DNA of 9,376 bases from Verrucomicrobiota bacterium (GTDB taxonomy: Bacteria > Verrucomicrobiota > Verrucomicrobiia > Verrucomicrobiales > Akkermansiaceae). Location: positions 1-9,376 of the forward strand of contig JAPLUJ010000669.1 in NCBI GenBank assembly GCA_026397695.1. The letters run 5' to 3'. Within the stretch, counting starts at the first letter, position 1. Each line of letters begins with the position of its first letter. Both the position numbers and the translations under genes were made by a program. Below are positions 1 through 6,825 of the stretch, piece by piece. The notes under the pieces were generated by a model. It saw only the letters and a list, made by a program, of their open reading frames with translations, had not been told where the DNA came from and made no database searches.

Positions 1-843
1 TCCAAAGACGCCTCCGCCCGGGCGTCCATGAAAAAACAAAAATGGGACGAGAACGCCAGCATGCGCGACCTGATGCGGGACATCAACCAGGTCGAGGAAC
101 TGGAAAAAGCCTCGCGCACCGGCCTGACCCGGGAACAACTCGAGGAACGCCGTGACCATGTGATTGAAAAATACAACACGGACCCCAACCACCTCGTCAC
201 CGTCAAGGAACTCGCCGGCATCTACGAACAACTCGAAGACTGGCACAACGCCAAGACCTTCTACAGTTGGGCCCACACGCTCAGCGCCGGGGACGTCGCC
301 CTCGCCGCCAAGGCCTCTTCCATGCATGACCGCGCCATCGAGGCGGATCTCAAAACCCTCGAAACCGCCGCCGCCGCCGATCCCGACAACCTCGAACTCA
401 AGACCGCCCTTGAAGCTCGACGGGCGGACCGCCTCGCCGAACAGATCCAGGAAGCCCAGCGGCGCGTCGATCAGAACCCGACCGATCCGCAACTGCGCTT
501 CGATCTTGGCAACGCCCTCTACAATGCCGGAGATTACAGTGCCGCCATCCCCCACCTCCAGCATGCCACGCGCAACCCGCACGTCCGCACCCGGGTGTTG
601 CTCCTGTTAGGACTCACCTTCAAGGCCAAGGGCATGTTCGACCTTTCCATCAAACAACTCTCCGACGCCCTGGCCGATCTCCACGCCATGGACCACGTCA
701 AAAAGGAAGTCCTTTACGAGAAGGGCCTCATCCACGAGGAAATCGGCGACAAGGCCACCGCGCTGGAGTGCTTCAAGCAAATCTACGAGGTGGATTATGG
801 TTACCGCGACGTCGCGAAGCGCGTGGAGTCCTCCTATTCCTGA
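1..843 (+). CDS. Tetratricopeptide-repeat protein, 5'-truncated by window edge
   Basis: The reading frame is open from base 1, and the ATG at 28 is probably internal: no Shine-Dalgarno precedes it and the upstream codons read on without a stop. I therefore treat the gene as partial at its 5' end. Counting from Met28, TPR-like helical pairs appear at about residues 54-87 (LAGIYEQLEDWHNAKTFY), 154-187 (FDLGNALYNAGDYSAAIPHL), 188-221 and 224-257 (YEKGLIHEEIGDKATALECF). A charged, probably helical linker rich in Ala, Glu and Arg lies at about 100-150. No signal peptide, membrane segment or catalytic motif is seen in the visible part. TPR arrays are protein-protein interaction scaffolds, and the partner here cannot be told. 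The stop at 841-843 is followed almost at once by the GH31 remnant, so co-transcription is possible. The TPR assignment is firm; the cellular role is unknown. Confidence 0.8.
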   Translation, partial: SKDASARASMKKQKWDENASMRDLMRDINQVEELEKASRTGLTREQLEERRDHVIEKYNTDPNHLVTVKELAGIYEQLEDWHNAKTFYSWAHTLSAGDVALAAKASSMHDRAIEADLKTLETAAAADPDNLELKTALEARRADRLAEQIQEAQRRVDQNPTDPQLRFDLGNALYNAGDYSAAIPHLQHATRNPHVRTRVLLLLGLTFKAKGMFDLSIKQLSDALADLHAMDHVKKEVLYEKGLIHEEIGDKATALECFKQIYEVDYGYRDVAKRVESSYS

Positions 844-854
844 CATCCATCATC

Positions 855-2263
855 TTGAGATCTCGATATCTGTTTTTCGCGGGGTTGCCGGTGATGCTGT
901 CATCCAGCCTGTTGCGGGCCAATCATCCGGCAGCCACGTCATTGGATATCCGGCCGGCCGGCAGCCATGGGATCCATATCGTTCACTTCCATGGAGGACT
1001 GCAACCTGAGCAATCGATCCGGCAAAAAATCGCGGATCTTGATATTGATATCAGTCCCGATCCTCTCACGGTGAGCATCACCAATCACCATGGAGTGCTG
1101 TTACAGAAATTGGTATTCATGGATGACGGAAAGGTGAAGTTCCGGCTGGATGATGTCCCGGTATTGGGGATGGGGGAAGGCGGCCCCAGGATGCAGGGTG
1201 ACTGGCGGAACCAGCGGATTGAGTTCGACCGCCGCGGCCGCTACCACACCATGCAGCCGCGCTGGCAGGCCAATGCCTACGGATCGCGCAATCCGGTGCC
1301 ACTCCTCATCGGCACCTCCGGATGGGGAATTTACGTCGCCGCTCCATGGGTAGAGGTGGATCTTCAGAATGCGGAATTCGGACTGTTCATTCCCAGGTCG
1401 CAGGACGATTCCCTAACCAAACCGCAGAATCAAAAAGACCAGCAGCAAAACCTGGGCAAGGGTTTGCCCCCGAGTGGTAAATATCCACCCGGGTTTTTTG
1501 ATATCTATGTTTTCGATGCCGCGGATCCGGCCTTTCTCATGAAAGATCTATCGGTGCTGTTCGGACCGACCGTGATGCCGCCGCAATGGTCGCTCGGATA
1601 CATGCAGTCGCACCGCACGCTCCAAGACGATCCGAACTGAGGTATCAGTTGATGCCCTACACCTATACCCTTGCCTGGCAAGCCCGGGAATCCGGCATGC
1701 CGCTGATGCGGGCCATGTGGCTGCATTATCCGCGGGATCCCGTCGCCAGGAATCTGGGTGACCAGTATCTGTGGGGCCGGGATCTCCTGATAGCCCCGGT
1801 TTACGAAAAGGGAGCCACGTCCCGCAAAGTCTATCTTCCTGAAGGCACATGGTTCGACTGGTGGACCGGCGATAGGGTCAACGGCGGAAGGGCCGTGACG
1901 CGTGATGTCAACCTCTCCATCATGCCCGTTTTTGTCAGGGCCGGTGCCATCATGCCGGTGGATCCGGTGCGTCAATATATGGCTCAGAAAGTCGATGATC
2001 CCACCACTATCCGCATCTATCCCGGGGTGGACGGATCCTTCACACTCTATGAAGATGACGGCATCAGCCAAGAGTATCTCAAAGGCGTCGCCAGTACCAC
2101 GGAGTTCACTTGGAACGACCGCGAAAAGATCCTCACCATCCAACCGGGATCGCAGCAGGCATTCGTGCGGTTAGAGAATCGCAGGTTTCGCGTGGAATTG
2201 GTGCATGCGAAAAATAGCAGAAACGTGATATATACTGGCAGAATGCTCAAGGTCGGACTGTGA
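855..2263 (+). pseudogene. Glycoside hydrolase family 31 gene with catalytic core deleted
   Basis: Two pieces of one GH31 protein lie head to tail in different frames. The first (to the TGA at 1638-1640) has the N-terminal mutarotase-like beta domain (GTSGWGIYVAAPWVEVDL, GFFDIYVFDAADP) and the entry to the TIM barrel (MPPQWSLGYMQSHRTLQDD). The second resumes at about 1634 with ELRYQLMPYTYTLAWQARE, then GDQYLWGRDLLIAPVYEKGA, YLPEGTWFDWWTG and LYEDDGISQEYL, the end of the barrel and the C-terminal beta domains. Intact relatives have, from my memory of the family, roughly 300 residues between these blocks, holding the catalytic nucleophile and acid/base aspartates. None of that is present, and the junction near 1629-1634 changes frame. 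About 261 and 209 residues remain. The likely start is TTG at 855, giving a signal-peptide-like N-terminus (MRSRYLFFAGLPVMLSSSLL); ATG at 894 is the alternative. No clear Shine-Dalgarno is present. GH31 enzymes cleave alpha-glucosides or alpha-xylosides; this copy should be inactive unless the gap is an assembly error. Confidence 0.85.
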
Positions 2264-2510
2264 ATGTATGGAGTGCGGTGGTATCAGCGAAATACTTCCT
2301 CAATGCAAGCGATTGTTGTGCTGTGCGGGTTTTTCCTCGGCCCTGAAGTTTCTCGTGATGGCTACGGGTACTGTGCCGCTGACCTATCAAAAGCGCAAGA
2401 ATCACACGAACTTCCACCGGTCCCGCACATGGTGAATTCTCGGCACGGTGATTGCCGGGGATTTTGTCTTGCGCTTGCCGGGGAAATGGGACCACGGTGT
2501 CTCCGAAATC
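2264..2510. other. Intergenic spacer upstream of the lipoprotein gene
   Basis: This is 247 bases between the GH31 remnant and the lipoprotein ATG. Open frames crossing it give low-complexity or unrecognisable translations and look like chance. It holds a direct repeat, TTGCCGGGGA at 2452-2461 and 2475-2484, and a small 5-bp hairpin (CGGCA 2441-2445 with TGCCG 2453-2457). I see no convincing -35/-10 promoter pair, rho-independent terminator or RNA gene. The spacer probably contains the promoter of the lipoprotein gene, but that is inference from position only. Confidence 0.4.
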
Positions 2511-3398
2511 ATGAAAACACTCCAACTCTTCCTCGTCCCGGTCGCAGCCGCGTTCGCGCTCTCCGGGTGCCTGCAAAACGAAACCACGGTCCGCGTCAAA
2601 CCCGATGGCAGCGGCACCATCGTCGAGGAAACATTCCTCAGTGCGCAAATGATGGCCATGCTCGGTGGCCTCGGTGGCTTGGGCGGTGATCAGGACAAGC
2701 CGGCCAAGGATCCGCTCGATGAAATGTTCGGCCAGGACAAGGCCAAGGCCAAGGCCGCCAAACTCGGCGATGGGGTCACATTGGACAAAATCGAGAAAAT
2801 CGACAAGGACGGCAAGAAGGGTGCCCGCACCACCTATAAGTTCGCCGATATCTCCAAGCTCAAACTCCTCACCTGCTACGCGACCAGCGGCATGAATGAA
2901 GGCATGGGCGGCACACCGCCAGACGCGGCGGCAACCGAAGGCACCCCCGCCCCGGAGACCGGGAAGAAGAAGGGCGACCCGATCCGTTTCCAAATGGCCA
3001 ACGGCAAACTCACCATCACCATGCCGCGGCCCGACATTACCAGCAAGGACGAGGCCAAGGACAAGGCCAAGGACAAGCCTGCGGACGAAACGCCCCTATC
3101 GGACGCCGCCGACAATGCCCAGGGCGAACTGATGATGAAAACCCTGTTAGCCGATATGAAGATCGCCATCCGCGTGGTCGCCGAGACCGGCATCGCCGCG
3201 ACCGACGCCTCCCACGTCGAGGGCAACACCGTCACCCTGATGGAAATGAACTTCGGCGATGTGGTTGCCAACCCGGCGGCCATGAAAACCTTGGAAAAAC
3301 TCAAAGGCAAGTCCCCGGATGAAGCCGCCGCCGCCCTCAAGGGCATCAAGGGCGTCAAGGTGGAGACCAAGGAAAAGATCTCGATCAAAATGAAATGA
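2511..3398 (+). CDS. Predicted outer-membrane lipoprotein of unknown function
   Basis: A 295-residue protein with a lipoprotein signal: Lys2, hydrophobic core LFLVPVAAAFAL, lipobox LSGC with Cys20 as the lipidation site. Residue +2 is Leu, so there is no Asp inner-membrane retention signal and an outer-membrane location is inferred. After the cysteine comes TTVRVKPDGSGTIVEETF, a short beta-type motif with the V-x-P-DGSG pattern known in LppM-like and other uncharacterised lipoproteins. Then follow a Gly/Leu run (51-59), a charged stretch rich in Asp, Lys and Ala (about 60-105), a Pro/Thr/Ala linker (133-153) and a KD-repeat segment (SKDEAKDKAKDKPADE, 178-193). The C-terminal part (about 205-295) looks folded, with a second hydrophobic beta segment. 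I chose ATG 2511 over the upstream in-frame GTG at 2448 because only 2511 puts the signal peptide at the N-terminus. No good Shine-Dalgarno is near it. The next gene, thuA-like, follows after 47 bases. No enzyme motif was recognised. Confidence 0.85.
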   Translation: MKTLQLFLVPVAAAFALSGCLQNETTVRVKPDGSGTIVEETFLSAQMMAMLGGLGGLGGDQDKPAKDPLDEMFGQDKAKAKAAKLGDGVTLDKIEKIDKDGKKGARTTYKFADISKLKLLTCYATSGMNEGMGGTPPDAAATEGTPAPETGKKKGDPIRFQMANGKLTITMPRPDITSKDEAKDKAKDKPADETPLSDAADNAQGELMMKTLLADMKIAIRVVAETGIAATDASHVEGNTVTLMEMNFGDVVANPAAMKTLEKLKGKSPDEAAAALKGIKGVKVETKEKISIKMK

Positions 3399-3445
3399 CA
3401 CGCTCACTCCCGATCTCTCCGGGAACAACCTAACAACAATAAGCG

Positions 3446-4186
3446 ATGAAACAAATCATGATGGCAGTGATGGTGATGGGTGTGGCAGGCACCTGTCTGG
3501 CGGCTCCGAAAAAAACGGTGGTGGTGTGGTCCGAGGGGACCGCACCGAAAAATGTCTATCCGCAAGATATCAACACGGCGATCGCCGATGGGCTGCGCGC
3601 GGCGGAGGTCATGAAGGATTGGGAGGTGGTGGTCGCGAATCTGAGCGACCCCGATCAGGGATTGCCGGATGCCTTGCTCGCCAAGGCCGACGTGTTGGTG
3701 TGGTGGGGCCATAAAAAACATGGCCAGGTGAATGACGATCTGGTGGCGAAGATTGCCAAGCGCGTCAAGGATGAAGGCATGGGTTTCATCGCGTTGCACT
3801 CGTCGCACTTCGCCAAGCCTAACAAGTCGCTGATGGGCACGCCATGCACCTTCGCGGCCTATGTCGCCGACAACAAGGAGACAGTGATCAAAGTCACCGC
3901 CGCCGATCATCCCATCGCCAAAGGGGTTGCCAAGGAGTTCACCATCGCCAACGACGAACGCTACAGCGACCCTTATGCCGTGCCTCCCACCGCCGCCGCA
4001 CCATTCGGCGGAACCCACATCCACAAGGACGGCGTGAAGGAGGAAAGCATCCAAGGCTACTGCTGGACCGTGGGCAAAGCCAACTATTTCTACTTCCAGG
4101 CCGGGCATGAAACCAACCCGATCTATTTCCAACCCGAGATCCGCAAAATCATGGCCAATGCGGTGATCTGGGCCGCAAAAAGATAG
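3446..4186 (+). CDS. ThuA-like domain protein, exported
   Basis: A 246-residue protein with a signal peptide (MKQIMMAVMVMGVAGTCLA, likely cut after Ala19 or Ala20) followed directly by a ThuA-type domain with a class-I-glutamine-amidotransferase-like fold. Recognisable family blocks are VVVWSEGTAPKN (25-36), YPQDINTAIADGL (38-50), ADVLVWWGHKKHGQV (81-95), GFIALHSSHF (113-122), FQAGHETNPIYF (217-228) and ANAVIWAA (237-244). Conserved histidines at about 89, 92, 118 and 221 are candidate active-site residues. ThuA was named from the rhizobial thuAB genes for trehalose-type disaccharide use, where ThuB is a sugar dehydrogenase; the exact chemistry of many exported homologues is unsettled. The following gene, 49 bases downstream, encodes an exported isomerase/epimerase-like protein, a common partnership in PVC bacteria, which suggests a sugar-processing role. 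The start is set by the signal peptide. The upstream Shine-Dalgarno is weak. Confidence 0.88.
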   Translation: MKQIMMAVMVMGVAGTCLAAPKKTVVVWSEGTAPKNVYPQDINTAIADGLRAAEVMKDWEVVVANLSDPDQGLPDALLAKADVLVWWGHKKHGQVNDDLVAKIAKRVKDEGMGFIALHSSHFAKPNKSLMGTPCTFAAYVADNKETVIKVTAADHPIAKGVAKEFTIANDERYSDPYAVPPTAAAPFGGTHIHKDGVKEESIQGYCWTVGKANYFYFQAGHETNPIYFQPEIRKIMANAVIWAAKR

Positions 4187-4221
4187 GCGGAGATGAAAGC
4201 ATAACCATGAACCACCACCGT

Positions 4222-4229
4222 GAAAGGAA
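4222..4229 (+). promoter_or_regulatory. Ribosome-binding site of the epimerase-like gene
   Basis: The stretch GAAAGGAA ends six bases before the ATG at 4236 and contains AAGGA, a good match to the anti-Shine-Dalgarno. It is the clearest ribosome-binding site in the window and fixes the start of the downstream gene. Confidence 0.7.
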
Positions 4230-4235
4230 CCTGAT

Positions 4236-5069
4236 ATGTATCGTATGACATTGGCCATCGTGGCCGCCCTGACCCTGATAGACGTACCCGCCCGCGCGGA
4301 ACGCAATGACTCGGCCGCCGAAAAACTCGGTTTCCACCTCGGCATGCAGTGCTGGACCTACCGCATGCTGACCACGTTCGAGACGATCGAACGCTGCCAG
4401 AAGTTCGGCATCAAATATCTGGAGATGTTCCCCGGCCAAAAGATGAAACCCGGCGCGGAATCCAAAATCGACCCCGGCATGAGTGACGCCGACATCGCCG
4501 AATTGCTCGCCAAGGCCAATGCCTGCGGCGTGAAAATCACTTGCTTCGGCGTCGGCGCCATCCCGCTGGACGAAGCGCCAATGACAAAGCATTTCGAATG
4601 GGCGAAAAAAGTCGGGATTGAAGTGCTCGTCACCGAGGTCACCCCGAATGAGGCGCTCGACAAGATGTCACAGAAAACGGGCATTCGGATCGCCCTGCAC
4701 AACCATCCGCGATCATGGCCGCCCGACAAAGTGCTGGCCGCAACCAAGGACCTGAGCAAAAACTGCGGCTCGTGTTCCGACACCGGTCACTGGATTCGCG
4801 CGGGTAAAAATCCCATCGAGAGCTTCAAATTGTTAGAGGGTCGTGTTGTCACCTCGCACTTCAAGGATCTCGACGCCGGGAAATCGGACGTGGTCTTTGG
4901 CACCGGCATCGCGAACGTCAAAGGCATGATGGAAGAACTGAAGCGCCAGGGGTTCCACGGTTATATGAACATGGAATACGAGCACGGCGATCTCACGCAC
5001 CTCGACGCAACCATCCCACAGTGCGTCGCCGCTTTCGACAAAATCGCCGCCGAGGTTGCGAAGGAATAA
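4236..5069 (+). CDS. Exported sugar phosphate isomerase/epimerase-like TIM-barrel protein
   Basis: A 277-residue protein of the xylose-isomerase-like TIM-barrel family (AP endonuclease 2 superfamily). A signal peptide (MYRMTLAIVAALTLIDVPARA, cut after Ala21) is followed by the barrel. Visible strand ends are LGMQCWTYR (35-43), GIKYLEMFPG (58-67), GVKITCFGVG (98-107), GIEVLVTEVTP (127-137), GIRIALHNHP (149-158), GSCSDTGHWIRAG (178-190), VVTSHFKDLD (204-213) and GYMNMEYEH (242-250). By analogy with the metal-dependent epimerases, Glu134, Asp182, His208 and Glu247 are the likely divalent-metal ligands, and all four are present. Length is normal for the family. Members interconvert or eliminate keto-sugars, and relatives take part in 3-keto-glycoside and C-glycoside breakdown; substrate here is unknown. 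Export argues against a sugar phosphate as substrate, since those are cytoplasmic. It forms a likely transcription unit with the ThuA-like gene. Confidence 0.88.
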   Translation: MYRMTLAIVAALTLIDVPARAERNDSAAEKLGFHLGMQCWTYRMLTTFETIERCQKFGIKYLEMFPGQKMKPGAESKIDPGMSDADIAELLAKANACGVKITCFGVGAIPLDEAPMTKHFEWAKKVGIEVLVTEVTPNEALDKMSQKTGIRIALHNHPRSWPPDKVLAATKDLSKNCGSCSDTGHWIRAGKNPIESFKLLEGRVVTSHFKDLDAGKSDVVFGTGIANVKGMMEELKRQGFHGYMNMEYEHGDLTHLDATIPQCVAAFDKIAAEVAKE

Positions 5070-5092
5070 GCGGATGCCATGAATGATCTCCT

Positions 5093-5129
5093 TGCCGGCA
5101 TTGGATGCCAACATTCCAATCTGCCGGCA
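5093..5129. terminator. Strong hairpin between convergent genes, candidate bidirectional terminator
   Basis: The arms are TGCCGGCA (5093-5100) plus TTGGA (5101-5105), pairing with TCCAA (5115-5119) plus TGCCGGCA (5122-5129). This gives 13 base pairs with a two-base bulge (5120-5121) and a nine-base loop. It lies 23 bases after the epimerase stop and abuts the gltD stop codon, so it could end transcription from both sides. No T-run follows on either strand, so it is not a classic intrinsic terminator. It may act by blocking RNA decay from the 3' end or with Rho. Confidence 0.6.
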
Positions 5130-6626
5130 TCAAGGCAGGTGGGTGCTGCCCATGAGGAAGCGATCACACTCGCGCGCCGCGCCGCGGCCTTCCTGAATGG
5201 CCCAGACGACGAGTGATTGGCCACGGCGCATGTCCCCGGCGGCGAAAACGCCGGGGAGGTTGGTGGTGAATATCCCGTGTTCCGCCTTGACGTTGGAGCG
5301 GGCGTCGGTCTCGAGGGCGAATTGCTTGACGATTTCCGGTTCAGGACCGAGGAAGCCCATCGCTAACAGCACCAGCTGCGCAGGAATGACGCGCACGGTA
5401 CCGGGGATTTCCTTGGGCAGGAAACTGCCTTGGGCGTCCTTGGCCCACTCAATGTCGCAGATTTCAAGGCCCGTTAGACCGCCGGCCGCGTCCTTGAGAA
5501 AACGCTTGGTTTGTACCAGATAGTGGCGCGGATCACCACCTTGGACCGCGGCGGCTTCCACCTGTCCGTAGTCCATCACATAAACCTTCGGCCACTCGGG
5601 CCACGGATTGTTTGTGGCACGTTCCAGCGACGGCCGCGGCAGGATTTCCAATTGGGTTATACTCTTGCATCCGTGGCGCAGGCTGGTGGCGACACAGTCG
5701 GTGCCGGTGTCGCCGCCGCCGATGACCACCACATCCTTGCCGGTGGCGTTGAGCGGCGGATGACTGCCATCGAAGTTGTGGTCGAGCTGCCAGCGGGTGT
5801 TAGAGGTGAGGAAATCCATCGCGAGATGCACGCCCGTGGCGTCGCGGCCATCGACGGGAAGGTCACGACCGCGGGTGGCGCCACAGCAGAGGACCACGGC
5901 GTCGAATTGGCCGCGCAGCCGCGCGGCGCTCCATTGCGAATCCTTGCCGATGAAGACGCCGGTTTTGAAAACGACCCCTTCCTCGCGCAGCAGGTTCACG
6001 CGGCGGGTGACCACTTCTTCCTTGGCAAGTTTCATGTTAGGTATGCCATACATGAGCAATCCGCCGATGCGGTCCTCACGCTCGAACACGGTAACGCTGT
6101 GACCGGCTTGGTTGAGTTGGTCCGCGCAAGCGAGACCGGCGGGGCCGGAACCAACCACCGCGACTTTCCTGCCGGTGCGTTTTCCCGGGATTTTCGGCGT
6201 CACCCAGCCTTTCTCCCAACCGCGATCGATGATGGCGCACTCGTTGTTCTTGATGGTCACGGGCGGCTGGATCACGCCGAGTACGCACGACCCTTCGCAC
6301 GGCGCGGGACACACGCGGCCGGTGAATTCAGGAAAGTTGTTAGTCCTGTGCAGGCGCTCGAGCGCCTCCTTCCAACGCCCGCGGAAGATCAGGTCATTCC
6401 ATTCCGGGATCAGGTTGTTGACCGGGCAACCGCTGGCCATGCCGGACACAATATGACCGGTCATGCAGAACGGCGTGCCGCAATCCATACAGCGCGCGCC
6501 TTGGGCGCGGCGCGGCGCTTCATCGCCGTGAATCTTGAATTCCCGCCAGTGCCCGAGGCGCTCGAGTGGCGCGATTTCGGAATCGGCCTGGCGCGCGATC
6601 TCCATGAATCCTGTTGGCTTGCCCAT
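5130..6626 (-). CDS. gltD: Glutamate synthase [NADPH] small (beta) subunit
   Basis: A 498-residue protein of normal length for GltD. With the large subunit it makes glutamate synthase, which converts glutamine plus 2-oxoglutarate into two glutamates. GltD takes electrons from NADPH through FAD and passes them over iron-sulfur clusters to GltB. The N-terminal cluster region has CMDCGTPFC (Cys46, 49, 54), GCPVNN (Cys67) and [12 protein letters not shown] (Cys106, 110, 114). The FAD dinucleotide fold is [14 protein letters not shown] (155-168), the NADPH fold is [13 protein letters not shown] (299-311), and the C-terminal flavin motif is [23 protein letters not shown]. All key cysteines and glycine motifs are intact. 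The ATG at 6624-6626 gives the standard N-terminus [10 protein letters not shown]; no clear Shine-Dalgarno precedes it. gltB lies upstream on the same strand, but a 199-bp repeat-bearing spacer separates the two, longer than in a typical gltBD operon. Confidence 0.97.
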   Translation of the reverse strand: MGKPTGFMEIARQADSEIAPLERLGHWREFKIHGDEAPRRAQGARCMDCGTPFCMTGHIVSGMASGCPVNNLIPEWNDLIFRGRWKEALERLHRTNNFPEFTGRVCPAPCEGSCVLGVIQPPVTIKNNECAIIDRGWEKGWVTPKIPGKRTGRKVAVVGSGPAGLACADQLNQAGHSVTVFEREDRIGGLLMYGIPNMKLAKEEVVTRRVNLLREEGVVFKTGVFIGKDSQWSAARLRGQFDAVVLCCGATRGRDLPVDGRDATGVHLAMDFLTSNTRWQLDHNFDGSHPPLNATGKDVVVIGGGDTGTDCVATSLRHGCKSITQLEILPRPSLERATNNPWPEWPKVYVMDYGQVEAAAVQGGDPRHYLVQTKRFLKDAAGGLTGLEICDIEWAKDAQGSFLPKEIPGTVRVIPAQLVLLAMGFLGPEPEIVKQFALETDARSNVKAEHGIFTTNLPGVFAAGDMRRGQSLVVWAIQEGRGAARECDRFLMGSTHLP

Positions 6627-6680
6627 GAGTGGAAATGTTCTGTTAGTTCAGGTTATTTGTGTGTTAGATGAAGAGATGAG

Positions 6681-6820
6681 ACGCAAGACACAAGACTTCA
6701 AGACGCAAGCTAAGAAAAGATTTTGCGGAATGCGTTGTCTTCTCTATTGCGGATCATGGAATATGGATGCTTCATCTTCATTCTCTTCTCTTGCGTCTTG
6801 TGTCTTCAAGTCTTGTGTCT
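6681..6820. repeat. Imperfect inverted repeat built from AAGAC-type words, gltB-gltD spacer
   Basis: The left arm 6686-6704 pairs with the right arm 6802-6820 over 18 of 19 positions: AGACACAAGACTT at 6686-6698 is matched perfectly by AAGTCTTGTGTCT at 6808-6820, then one C-C mismatch, then AAGAC/GTCTT. Within each arm the words ACGCAAG and ACACAAG recur every seven or eight bases, so each arm is itself a short degenerate tandem repeat. The central part (about 6710-6796) is AT-richer than the flanks and has no open frame I trust. It fits an intergenic palindromic or MITE-like element, or a large RNA hairpin in the gltB-gltD transcript. There is no transposase. Which of these it is cannot be decided from one copy. 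Confidence 0.65.
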
Positions 6821-6825
6821 TTGTT

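Noticed and set aside
28..30. ATG at 28 as the true start of the TPR gene
   Set aside because: The frame is open to base 1 with plausible coding content and no Shine-Dalgarno before 28, so the gene more likely begins outside the window.
768..893. ATG at 768 as start of the GH31 remnant
   Set aside because: It would overlap the end of the TPR gene by 76 bases and add a charged, non-homologous N-terminus. TTG 855 or ATG 894 gives a signal-peptide-like start.
855..2263. High density of GATC and GGATCC in the GH31 remnant
   Set aside because: GATC is also frequent in the neighbouring TPR gene, so it is not a distinguishing feature of the remnant.
2686..2760. Repeated AAGGCCAAGGCC-type bases in the lipoprotein gene as a DNA repeat element
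   Set aside because: In frame these encode Lys-Ala and Asp-Lys runs; low-complexity protein linker explains them.
2247..2993. Long antisense open frame over the lipoprotein gene and its spacer
   Set aside because: Opposite to a gene with a clear signal peptide and lipobox. Its translation has no recognisable motif and looks like a by-product of GC-rich codon use.
3404..4345. 313-codon antisense open frame over the ThuA-like gene
   Set aside because: Histidine- and glycine-rich shadow translation opposite a recognised family. No domain or signal seen.
5511..6671. 386-codon + strand open frame opposite gltD
   Set aside because: Lies entirely over conserved gltD codons and its translation resembles no family.
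6681..6820. CRISPR array in the gltB-gltD spacer
   Set aside because: The repeated words are only seven to eight bases long, are degenerate and lie in opposite orientations, with no unique spacers and no cas genes.
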